Below, one piece after another: positions 16,413 to 24,037 of a stretch of 39,482 bases of DNA (its first letter is position 1; the number at the start of each line of letters is the position of its first letter). The notes below the pieces were generated by a model. That model did no database searches. It was not told the origin of the DNA and worked only from the letters and a program-made list of their open reading frames with translations. Position numbers and translations under genes: made by a program. Source of the DNA: Lachnospiraceae bacterium. GTDB lineage: Bacteria; Bacillota; Clostridia; Lachnospirales; Lachnospiraceae. Location of the stretch: positions 1 to 39,482 of the forward strand of contig JAILMB010000129.1 in NCBI GenBank assembly GCA_024692825.1, given 5' to 3'.

Positions 16413-17617
16413 TGATAGAGACAAAAAAACAAAAACAGTACTTCATCCTTGGGTATCTGATTGTTGCAGGCATCTATTTTGGCCGATATTTTGAATACTA
16501 TATGACAGGGTATAATACCACATTGTTTGCCATGTCCTATAAGTATGGATTTATTTCCAGAGGGCTTTTGGGTAGTTTCTGGCTGGCACTAGATGGGATT
16601 ACGCCTTTTTCACTTATGAATTATCAGGCAGTGTATGTGTTTACTTTGATTATGACCATATTTTATCTATGGTTACAGTTGTATTTTTGCCTGCGATGTC
16701 TGGATAAAGTGGCAAATGATCATAGAAGAACCATGGTGCAATGCGTGCTGTTTTTACTGGCCGTAGTGCTGCCTATGTATATAGGAAGTCAGATGTTAGG
16801 AAGATTGGATTTGTACCTTTATATTCTAACATTGTTGGCATTGTTGCTATTACTAGAGGAAAAGTGGGAGTGGCTGATTATACCAATTGGTATTGTGGCC
16901 ATGTTGATTCATCAAGGGTTTGTTTTTACCAATGCAAATTTGATTTTGGTACCAATGTTTTTTGTGATTCTTACCACTAAAAGTGCGAAGAAGAGAAAAA
17001 AATATCTTTGGATTGGAATCCTATTTTTTGTATCCATTTCAGTATTGTTTTTGTATTTTGAATTCTTTAGCCATTCTGCTGGCATGGAAAACTATGAAGA
17101 GATATTAATGAATGCCAAGGCATTGTCTTATGATGGAGAAAGTTATAATGTATCTTTGATTCATCATGAGATTTTAGGAGAGGACGTCTATGAGGCTGAG
17201 GCAGTTTACAGAGCCTATAACAGGATTGAATTTCCGGCAGCCGTAGCGTTGTTTTCACCATATATATTTATTTGCATTCACTATTTTTCGCTTTTATTAA
17301 AAGGGAAAAAGAAATGGGAGTTACTTGCTTATGGAGCAATTCCACTTGGAATGATTACCATTCTACCGGAAATGATTTTAAAGGTAGACTATGGAAGATA
17401 TGCTTTTGGAACTATCTTTTATATTTTTACCATGTTAATCTTTTTTTTGGCAAAAAAGGATAAGGACATAGAGGAAACAATGGAGGCGGAAAAGAGGTTT
17501 ATTAAAAAGTGGAATCCAATTCCATATTCCTTACTTGTATATGTTTTATTTTTAATCCCTTTTTGGGATAATCTAATTTCCATCGAAGTACATAAATTGG
17601 CTACATGGATATTCTAG
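16412..17617 (+). CDS. Array membrane protein, copy 5 (type 1)
   Basis: A 401-residue type 1 copy. Motifs: YNTTLFAMSYKYGFISRG (34-51), LGRLDLYLYI (129-138), HQGFVFTN (167-174), FSHSAG, HEILGEDVYEAE and LKVDYGRY. The frame is open from 16376, but I choose ATG 16412 (or 16409, three bases earlier) because TAGGAG at 16399-16404 is then correctly spaced and because the stop of the preceding gene overlaps it. The short N-terminal tail then matches those of the other copies. The downstream gene is a type 2 copy, repeating the type 1/type 2 order of copies 2 and 3. The function is unknown; all motif residues are intact. Confidence 0.79.
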   Translation: MIETKKQKQYFILGYLIVAGIYFGRYFEYYMTGYNTTLFAMSYKYGFISRGLLGSFWLALDGITPFSLMNYQAVYVFTLIMTIFYLWLQLYFCLRCLDKVANDHRRTMVQCVLFLLAVVLPMYIGSQMLGRLDLYLYILTLLALLLLLEEKWEWLIIPIGIVAMLIHQGFVFTNANLILVPMFFVILTTKSAKKRKKYLWIGILFFVSISVLFLYFEFFSHSAGMENYEEILMNAKALSYDGESYNVSLIHHEILGEDVYEAEAVYRAYNRIEFPAAVALFSPYIFICIHYFSLLLKGKKKWELLAYGAIPLGMITILPEMILKVDYGRYAFGTIFYIFTMLIFFLAKKDKDIEETMEAEKRFIKKWNPIPYSLLVYVLFLIPFWDNLISIEVHKLATWIF

Positions 17618-17625
17618 GAGTAATT

Positions 17626-18843
17626 ATGAATCAGGAAAAGAAGAGACAACAACAGTTTATATTTGCTACCCTTTTGCTAACTGGGATACTCTTTGTGGCA
17701 AATTATGCCGGGGTGGTGAATAAGTATAATGCAACGATTTTGTCTTTAAATTATAATTATGGGTTTATTTGCAGAGGACTGATTGGAACGTTATATCACG
17801 GACTGGATGTAATACTACCTATGGATTTGTTGAATTATAATATGGTGATCCGTTTCTACTTTGTAACTACCTTATTGTTTTTTGCATTAATGCTTTATTT
17901 TGGAGTGAGTTGCTATAAAGATTCTACTGCAGAAAGCAGAAATCGAGTGGTCTTTTTGGTATTGCTTTTATTTTGCGTGATTGCCCCAAGTTTTAGTGCA
18001 GAATATAACTTTGGGCGAATCGACATGTTTATGATTATCTGCAGTATTTTAGGTGTATTATGTATTTTAAAAAGAAAACTGGAGTTTTTGGTTGTTCCAC
18101 TTGGAATGGCGGGAGTGATGTTCCACGAAGGATATGTGCTTATGTATTTAAACATTATCCTAGTGCTTTTGTTCTATCGCTGGATGAGTGGAGAAAAGAA
18201 ATACGCTTTTCTTTTTGGAGCAACTTTACTAGGAGCTTCGGTTTTGTTTTTGTACTTCCACTTTTTTAGTTTTTCCGAAGGAGAGGATATCCTTAGAGAA
18301 GTAACCTTAAATGCAAGACGACTGTGTGATAAAGGCACCTATCATATCTCTTTGGTTCAGGCGGAAATTTTAGGAGTGGATCTAGGAGAAACAGAGGTGA
18401 TTTATCATCTTAGAAACTTAATTGAGTTTCCGTGTTTTGTCATTTTTACCATTCCTCTATGGTTTCCCTTGGTAAGATTTTTTATAAAGCTTTTAAAGCG
18501 GGGAAGAACCATACAGGATAAACTAAAATATCTGGCCTTGGCAGTGGGTTCTTTCACCCTGTTGCCGGATTTCTTATTCAAAGTGGATTATGGTCGATGG
18601 ATCTTGGCAATGATTGTTTATTACATTGTTGTGCTGTTATTTATACATGGACAAAAAGATGAATTGGCCCTTAAGTGTTTAAATGAAGTAGAACCAAAAG
18701 GCAGTTATCGTTATCTGTACTGGATATTTGCCATGGGCTATATGCTTTGTCTGACTCCCTTTGCGGATGTTAGTATTGATATTCTCATGGGAAGAACCAG
18801 TGGCATTTTAAACAAATACATCTTCCATTTTTGGATAGAATAA
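17626..18843 (+). CDS. Array membrane protein, copy 6 (type 2)
   Basis: A 405-residue type 2 copy, closest to copy 3. Motifs: YNATILSLNYNYGFICRG (34-51), YNFGRIDMFM (127-136), HEGYVLMY (167-174), AEILGVDLGETE in the position of AELLCVNLGDIE of copy 3, and FKVDYGRW. ATG 17626 is chosen because TAGGAG lies 5 bases upstream, overlapping the stop of copy 5, in the same arrangement seen before copy 5. An earlier in-frame ATG at 17605 would add seven residues inside the previous gene and has no ribosome-binding site. About ten hydrophobic segments. The function is unknown; the conserved residues are retained. Confidence 0.79.
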   Translation: MNQEKKRQQQFIFATLLLTGILFVANYAGVVNKYNATILSLNYNYGFICRGLIGTLYHGLDVILPMDLLNYNMVIRFYFVTTLLFFALMLYFGVSCYKDSTAESRNRVVFLVLLLFCVIAPSFSAEYNFGRIDMFMIICSILGVLCILKRKLEFLVVPLGMAGVMFHEGYVLMYLNIILVLLFYRWMSGEKKYAFLFGATLLGASVLFLYFHFFSFSEGEDILREVTLNARRLCDKGTYHISLVQAEILGVDLGETEVIYHLRNLIEFPCFVIFTIPLWFPLVRFFIKLLKRGRTIQDKLKYLALAVGSFTLLPDFLFKVDYGRWILAMIVYYIVVLLFIHGQKDELALKCLNEVEPKGSYRYLYWIFAMGYMLCLTPFADVSIDILMGRTSGILNKYIFHFWIE

Positions 18844-18855
18844 TAGGAGAAAAAC

Positions 18856-19953
18856 GTGGACATTAAAGAGAGTAAAAAGAAGGAACTACTGTTTTTTTTA
18901 TGTATAATCGCCTTTGGGTTTCTATATGATTGGAAATGGTTCGGAAGCAGAATCTCAGAGGAAAATCTAGCCTACTATACCATTAATTACAAAGCAGGAT
19001 TTTGCCCCGGTGGCTTTATGGGAACATTCATTGGGGCACTTCATCGTATCCATCCTTTAGGGGATTATATGATGAGCGTTTATTTTTGGGCAAAGGTAGG
19101 ATTATTCTTATATCTTTTTCTCGGAATCCTTTTTCTTTGGATGGTGTATCAAAAGGGAAAAGAAAAGGGGTATAAGGATGTGCCGGCAGCAATCTTAGGC
19201 ATGTGCGTGGTGTTAATCCCCATGTTTCAATTGGAGTCTAACTTTGGATCTATGGATATGTATCTGATGATTGTGACACTACTATCCTTTATTCTTTTAC
19301 TTTGGGAAAGATTTGAATGGTTAGTACCTCTATTAGCAGTGATAGGAGTGTGTATTCATCCAGCCTTTATCTATCGATTACTGCCTCTTTTGTGTTACTT
19401 TATTTTGCAAAAAAAGGACCGTTTCAAAATCGGTGTTGCTACTGTAGTTGGATCTGTGGCAGTATTTATTGTTTCCCAGATAAAGGCAAGTGTCCTTATG
19501 GAGCATAGAGATTATTTTTATCTTTTTTGCCTAGATGGGAATGACCAAAAACTACGAATTATAAATATGGTGCTATTCGTATTCTTCATGCTTCCTCTAA
19601 TTTCCATGGGATGCTCCATATTGAAAAGAAAAAATGAGAAGGTTTTTCGATTCCTGATCTGTGCCAGTGTGGTGTTAGTATTTTTTGATGTTGGATTAAA
19701 GAATAATCCCGGCTTGGCAGCTTATTACCTTTTGGTGCAAGGATCATTTTTGGTACTTATGGAGGTGATTTTAACAGAGGAAGGTGCTTTTTCCTTCCGG
19801 AAATCCATGAAGCTTCATGCATGGGCGTTGGAGGGAAAACAGAATTACTTTTGGCTGATTTATCCCCTTTTATTTATGCCGTTTAAAACCCATAGCATTT
19901 GTATTTTCCTGGATAAATTAATTAGATTATTTACAGGGGCATTAGGAGTATAA
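18856..19953 (+). CDS. Array membrane protein, copy 7 (divergent)
   Basis: A 365-residue protein that is the most distant member. Recognisable equivalents are INYKAGFCPGGFMGTFIGAL (43-62) for SYKYGFISRGLIGTLYxGL, NFGSMDMYLMI (129-139) for xxGRLDxYLxI, HPAFIYR (168-174) for HQGFVFTN, and LKNNPGLAAYY for LKVDYGRYxxx. The Arg of SRG, the Arg of GRLD and the KVDYGR charges are lost, while the Asp of the second motif and the His remain. The start is GTG 18856, 5 bases after TAGGAGA. Like copy 1, it has 365 residues and lies at an edge of the array. It ends one base before the next gene, a GT-C-like enzyme. It may be an inactive or re-purposed copy; the function is unknown. Confidence 0.72.
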   Translation: MDIKESKKKELLFFLCIIAFGFLYDWKWFGSRISEENLAYYTINYKAGFCPGGFMGTFIGALHRIHPLGDYMMSVYFWAKVGLFLYLFLGILFLWMVYQKGKEKGYKDVPAAILGMCVVLIPMFQLESNFGSMDMYLMIVTLLSFILLLWERFEWLVPLLAVIGVCIHPAFIYRLLPLLCYFILQKKDRFKIGVATVVGSVAVFIVSQIKASVLMEHRDYFYLFCLDGNDQKLRIINMVLFVFFMLPLISMGCSILKRKNEKVFRFLICASVVLVFFDVGLKNNPGLAAYYLLVQGSFLVLMEVILTEEGAFSFRKSMKLHAWALEGKQNYFWLIYPLLFMPFKTHSICIFLDKLIRLFTGALGV

Positions 19954-19954
19954 A

Positions 19955-21547
19955 ATGGAAAAATTGACAGGGATTTTTTCAAAAATAATAGCATGTTTGG
20001 TTTTCTTTTCATTTGCTGTAATTCTTGGAATCATAATAATTTTAGATCGAAGTCATTTGGATTGGTTTAATTATCGAATTGCAATCCGAAATGTTTTTTT
20101 ACTGGTAGGATGGGCAGTTGTATTTGGTTTTATCTTTGCATTTCGAGGAAAACTAAAGCCATGGGCGAAAAAAAGCGGAAGTCTTTTGCAATGGAAAAAG
20201 ACTCTGCTTTTTTGCAGTGTTATCTTATTTATCGTTGAAATAATCATTGTAAAGGCAATCCATTTTCAGGTAGGTTGGGATGTTTATTATATGAAGGATA
20301 TGGCACAGCAGTTTTTGCAGGGCGGGTTATCCTCTTTTTATAAAGATTATATGGTAACAAATCCCAATAATATTTTTATTTTTGGACTGAATGTTTTCTT
20401 TTTGTGGTTGGGAAATTTAATTCATGTGGATGGCTATATACTCTTCATTATTTTCGGAGTCTTATGTACGAATATCAGCTGTTATCTTGTGGGAGTTGTA
20501 ACCTATCGCATGACGAAAAAGATGCTTCCAGCATGGATTGCATATGGAATCGCAGTAGTGCTTTTAGGCTTGTCTCCATGGATGTCCGTTCCTTATACAG
20601 ATACCATATCCTTGTGGATTTCCGTATTAAGCATCGACATTTATTTCATACTAAAAGAGAGAATGGCACACCCAGCATGGATGGCACTTTTGATTTTTGC
20701 CTTAGGAGGTATTACCTACTATTTAAAGCCGATTAATATTTTTGTGGGATTGTCTATTCTTATTGTTGAAATAATTCATTTTACAAAAGAGAAGTTTCAG
20801 TTGAAAAAAATTTTGGTATGCATTTTGGTGGCAGTGGTATCTCTGTTTTGTGTCAAAGGTTTTCAACAGCTGGTGTGGACGGGGTTAGATTATACGCCGG
20901 ATAGCCGCTATGAAAAGCCAATGGTCTATTATTTAATGTTAGGAAATGACCCCTTACTGGGAGGTGTTTATAACACGGTAGACGACGACTATATTAGTGG
21001 CTTTTACAGTCTGGAAGAAAAAAAGGAAGCATCTCTTTCCCTGTTGAAAACAAGGATGTCCCAAATGGGAGTGTCGGGTTATCTTTCTCTTTTGGTACGA
21101 AAAATGGATGTGGATTTTAATTCCGGATTATTTGGCTGGGGAAAAGAAGCAGACTTCGTATATGAATTGTACGATACAGATAGTGGCTTTGATCATAGCA
21201 TAAGAAATTTTTATTACGTAGGACAGGGGTCTGGTGTTTATTCCTGGCTGGATCAAAAGGAGTTGTGTTTTCTGGAGGACGGAAAAAATTTCCAGTTTCT
21301 GGCTGTAGTGACTCAAGGAGTTTGGCTCTTTGTTCTAATGATGTGTCTTGTTTTTGGAATCCATGGTTGGAAGAAAACCAGGAAGAACCCTGTGGAGGAT
21401 GTGATTTCTGTTGCAGTGCTAGGGATGATTCTTTACTTAGTATTGTTTGAAACAAATGCGAGATATTTGATTAGTATGTTACCGGTATTTTTTGTAATGG
21501 CTGGTGTGGGCTGTTCAAAAATGATAGAAAAGATTGTGGGAGAATAG
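19955..21547 (+). CDS. GT-C-like membrane glycosyltransferase (first of a pair)
   Basis: A 530-residue polytopic protein. The first long extracytoplasmic loop has VGWDVYYMKDMAQQF (106-120) with Asp109 as catalytic candidate, then TNPNNIFIFGLN (135-146), and later SVPYTDTISLW (211-221) and YYLKPINIFVG near residue 250. The order Asp loop, P-N-N, P-Y-T-D is shared with the protein at 24027-25670 and resembles the GT39-like family described beside exosortase genes in Gram-positives (TIGR03766); that link is from memory and uncertain. Such enzymes use polyprenyl-phosphate sugars outside the cell. A loop of about 100 residues near 320-430 is probably external. TTAGGAGTA precedes the ATG, the same signal seen before copies 5 and 6 of the array, so it is in that operon. 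Confidence 0.72.
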   Translation: MEKLTGIFSKIIACLVFFSFAVILGIIIILDRSHLDWFNYRIAIRNVFLLVGWAVVFGFIFAFRGKLKPWAKKSGSLLQWKKTLLFCSVILFIVEIIIVKAIHFQVGWDVYYMKDMAQQFLQGGLSSFYKDYMVTNPNNIFIFGLNVFFLWLGNLIHVDGYILFIIFGVLCTNISCYLVGVVTYRMTKKMLPAWIAYGIAVVLLGLSPWMSVPYTDTISLWISVLSIDIYFILKERMAHPAWMALLIFALGGITYYLKPINIFVGLSILIVEIIHFTKEKFQLKKILVCILVAVVSLFCVKGFQQLVWTGLDYTPDSRYEKPMVYYLMLGNDPLLGGVYNTVDDDYISGFYSLEEKKEASLSLLKTRMSQMGVSGYLSLLVRKMDVDFNSGLFGWGKEADFVYELYDTDSGFDHSIRNFYYVGQGSGVYSWLDQKELCFLEDGKNFQFLAVVTQGVWLFVLMMCLVFGIHGWKKTRKNPVEDVISVAVLGMILYLVLFETNARYLISMLPVFFVMAGVGCSKMIEKIVGE

Positions 21548-21548
21548 G

Positions 21549-22553
21549 TTGAGTATAACAAAGGATCAAGGAGAAAAAATACAAATCATGAGAGGTCTGT
21601 GCATCGTGGCTGTTGTATTCATTCACGTATGCTTTGGAAGTGCATATGACCTGTATATTAGTGCCTTGGGAAATTATTGCGTAGGAAGTTTTTTGTTTTT
21701 AAGTGGTTTTTTTACGTATGAAAAGAGAGTATTTCCTGTAGGAAAGTTTTATAAAAAAAGAGGACTAAGAATTCTTGTACCCTACCTTCTATGGTCTCTT
21801 ATTTACACGGCTTACAGTGGAGATTTTTCCGGATTCTTTTATAAATTGTTAACAGGCCAATGTTGCAGTATTTATTACTACATCATTGTGTATCTACAGC
21901 TTATTTTGCTTACTCCTCTATTGGTAAAAATCATGAAAACAAAGCTTTGGTGGATAATACTTTGCATTTCGCCTTTTGGAATATTAGGGGAATATATGAT
22001 TGCTTTAAAGACAGACTATTTGTTGATTTATCCATGGAATATTAATAACTTTGTAGTCTGGATCAGTTACTACTATATTGGAGTGTTAATAGTTAACAAA
22101 AGCCTAGAAAAAAAGGTGACATCCATTTCGTGGATGGGTGTGATTGGAATGATTGTTGTGGCAGGAGGACTTTCTGTTTTTGAGGCAAGATGGTGGCTTG
22201 ATTTTGGACGAGAGGATTTTGCTACCACTCCGGCAAAATTATCGGTATTCTTATGGACCCTTAGTGTGCTTTTGGTACTTTTAAAGTGGATGAGTACAAA
22301 GAATCCTAAAGAGATAAACTTTGGCTGGAAAGTGTTGAAATATATTGGAGATGCATCCTTTGGCATTTATCTCGTTCATCAGCTTATCATTCAAGTATTA
22401 GGACAATGGGGAGTTTTAAGATTCCATCGGATGATAAATTATCTTTTGGTAATGGGGGTTTCTTTTTGTATTGTGTGGGGACTAAAAAGCTTTCTGGTTG
22501 GAATTTGGAAAGATAAGGGAAAACAATGGGCACAGTGGATTGGTTGTATGTAA
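21549..22553 (+). CDS. Acyltransferase family 3 membrane protein
   Basis: A 334-residue polytopic protein with the opening KIQIMRGLCIVAVVFIHVCF (His26 in the first helix), FLSGFFTY after the second segment, and KKRGLRILVPYLLWSLIYT, the conserved R-x-L-VPYLxW pattern of acyltransferase family 3. GDASFGIYLVHQLI near the C-terminus is another family hallmark. The frame extends slightly upstream, but TTG 21549 is the best start: GGGAG (21538-21542) is 6 bases away and the next ATG (21588) would remove part of the first motif. It begins 1 base after the preceding GT-C-like gene and overlaps the next acyltransferase gene by 28 bp. It probably O-acylates the same glycan. Confidence 0.85.
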   Translation: MSITKDQGEKIQIMRGLCIVAVVFIHVCFGSAYDLYISALGNYCVGSFLFLSGFFTYEKRVFPVGKFYKKRGLRILVPYLLWSLIYTAYSGDFSGFFYKLLTGQCCSIYYYIIVYLQLILLTPLLVKIMKTKLWWIILCISPFGILGEYMIALKTDYLLIYPWNINNFVVWISYYYIGVLIVNKSLEKKVTSISWMGVIGMIVVAGGLSVFEARWWLDFGREDFATTPAKLSVFLWTLSVLLVLLKWMSTKNPKEINFGWKVLKYIGDASFGIYLVHQLIIQVLGQWGVLRFHRMINYLLVMGVSFCIVWGLKSFLVGIWKDKGKQWAQWIGCM

Positions 22554-24037
22554 TAAAAGAGAATATAGTTTTTTTATTTGCAATAGGTCTAATAGGAATC
22601 GTCTTTGGTCTTTTTACAAGACGAGAGAGAGATTTTTTTAAGTTCTCTGTTTTGAAATTATGGCCATTGGCATTGTATCCTGGCTTAGGTCTTCTTTGGA
22701 TTGTTATAAATCAAAGAGGGACAGGGAACGTGGTTTCAATTTTATGGTCCTTGTTCTATGGAAGTATAGAAGGAAATGAGGGGGCCATGGCATTTTATGG
22801 GGTTGGACTTATTGCCGTGATTCCTATGTTGTTTTTTGGGGAAGCAATGCGATTTTTCTTTAAGGGAAAAATAGGGTTTTGTCTGGAGACGCTATTTGCT
22901 TTAGCTTCTTTATATTCTCTAAGATGGGTGGAGCTGCCTCTTGGGATTCAATACAGTGGTGTAGTATCCTTAGGAATTCGTTTTGGTATTTTTTTATCTG
23001 AAACCACAGGTGGTCTTAAACCCCTTAGAAATATTTTCTGGACAAAAGATACTGACAAACCATGGGCTTTAATAAACGAAGATCGGGATCTAACAATGGA
23101 TATGGCAAAGGGATTGGCCATACTTCTTATGATTTACGATCATGTGAAAATGACAGGTGCGTTTATTACGTCCTTTCACATGCCTCTGTTTTTTATTGTC
23201 AGTGGATATTTCTTAAAAGATGGACTGTCCATAGACATAGTGAAAAAAAGAACAAAAGGACTGTTGGTTCCTTACGTAAAGTATTCCATGGTATCTTGGA
23301 GCGCTACCTGCTTTTACAGTTTTTATTTTGAACATCATAGCCTTGAAAAGGTGGGGAACCTTTTGATGGAACAGATTAAGGATACCCTACTTGGTCAAAA
23401 CCTTTATTTATTGTGGTTTTTGGTAGCCTTATATTTGGCAGAATTGTTCTACAGTGGACTTTTATTTTTGCTTCGAAATCACCATCTTTTGTTATGGGCT
23501 GCGGTTATTTTATCAGCTGTTTTCGGATACGAATTATATCGCTATGATTCAAATGTAATCTGGTATTGTGATCTGGCTTTTGTAGGAGTCTTTTTCCTTC
23601 ATGTGGGAAAGATGTATCACCCGTTTGAAAAACAAGAAAGATGGAAGCGCTATGGATGGCTTTGCCTCTTTGCTGTTCTTTGGTATTTTGGCATTCGAAA
23701 CGGCGGAATTGTAATGGGGCTTCGACTATATCCCTATTTTCCTTACTGCGTGATTTCCGCTGTGGCAGGAACTTTTGTTGTGATAGAGTGTTGCAGGTAT
23801 TTAAAAGTGATTCCATATGTAAAGGAAGTTGTGGTATATTGCGGTCAGCATACATTACAGATTTTGTGTATTACCAATGTGATTCGAAAACTGGTAGACT
23901 GGCAGAGCTACTGTAATGGAGTAAGTGTTTGGAAGCAGTTTTTCCTTCAGATTTTGGTAGTGGCATTTTATTTAATCCTCATGGAGACAGGCAGTTTCTA
24001 TATGGGCAAAAAGAAAGGACACATCTTTGCTAAATAG
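22526..24037 (+). CDS. Acyltransferase family 3 with an extra N-terminal membrane domain
   Basis: A 503-residue protein in two parts. Residues 1 to about 180 form an N-terminal domain of about five hydrophobic segments that I do not recognise. Residues 187 onward are an acyltransferase-3 domain: RDLTMDMAKGLAILLMIYDH (187-206, His206), then FHMPLFFIVSGYFLKDG and KKRTKGLLVPYVKYSMVSW. The domain resembles the WcaF/OatA-like group that prefers FHMPLFF. Usual family members are 330-400 residues, so the N-terminal part is an addition, perhaps anchoring an acyl donor or a partner. The ATG lies inside the end of the previous gene. The end overlaps the next start by 11 bp. Translational coupling through the whole block is likely. 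Confidence 0.8.
   Translation: MGTVDWLYVIKENIVFLFAIGLIGIVFGLFTRRERDFFKFSVLKLWPLALYPGLGLLWIVINQRGTGNVVSILWSLFYGSIEGNEGAMAFYGVGLIAVIPMLFFGEAMRFFFKGKIGFCLETLFALASLYSLRWVELPLGIQYSGVVSLGIRFGIFLSETTGGLKPLRNIFWTKDTDKPWALINEDRDLTMDMAKGLAILLMIYDHVKMTGAFITSFHMPLFFIVSGYFLKDGLSIDIVKKRTKGLLVPYVKYSMVSWSATCFYSFYFEHHSLEKVGNLLMEQIKDTLLGQNLYLLWFLVALYLAELFYSGLLFLLRNHHLLLWAAVILSAVFGYELYRYDSNVIWYCDLAFVGVFFLHVGKMYHPFEKQERWKRYGWLCLFAVLWYFGIRNGGIVMGLRLYPYFPYCVISAVAGTFVVIECCRYLKVIPYVKEVVVYCGQHTLQILCITNVIRKLVDWQSYCNGVSVWKQFFLQILVVAFYLILMETGSFYMGKKKGHIFAK

Larger units (their letters stand above)
8086..19953 (+). other. Tandem array of seven paralogous polytopic membrane proteins
   Basis: Copies lie at 8086, 9177, 11363, 12599, 16412, 17626 and 18856, all on the plus strand. 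They share four collinear motifs: YKYGFISRG-LIGT, GRLD, H(Q/E)G and KVDYGR, plus a late PF-x-D near the C-terminus (PFYD, PFHD, PFWD, PFAD). Type 1 copies are 2, 4 and 5; type 2 copies are 3 and 6; copies 1 and 7 are divergent. The interruptions are a lipoprotein gene (10420-11340), an inverted DUF6311-like gene (13802-15592) and a small membrane protein gene (15657-16412). The paralogy is seen directly in the protein sequences. The family identity is not known to me. Confidence 0.85.

Noticed and set aside
8086-19953. The array as remnants of a mobile element or prophage.
   Set aside because: No transposase, integrase, terminal repeats or phage gene is seen, all copies are intact, and the gene content fits a polysaccharide locus.
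23505-23855. A 116-codon minus-strand frame within the fused acyltransferase gene.
   Set aside because: It is antisense to membrane helices of a clear family member and lacks start signals.
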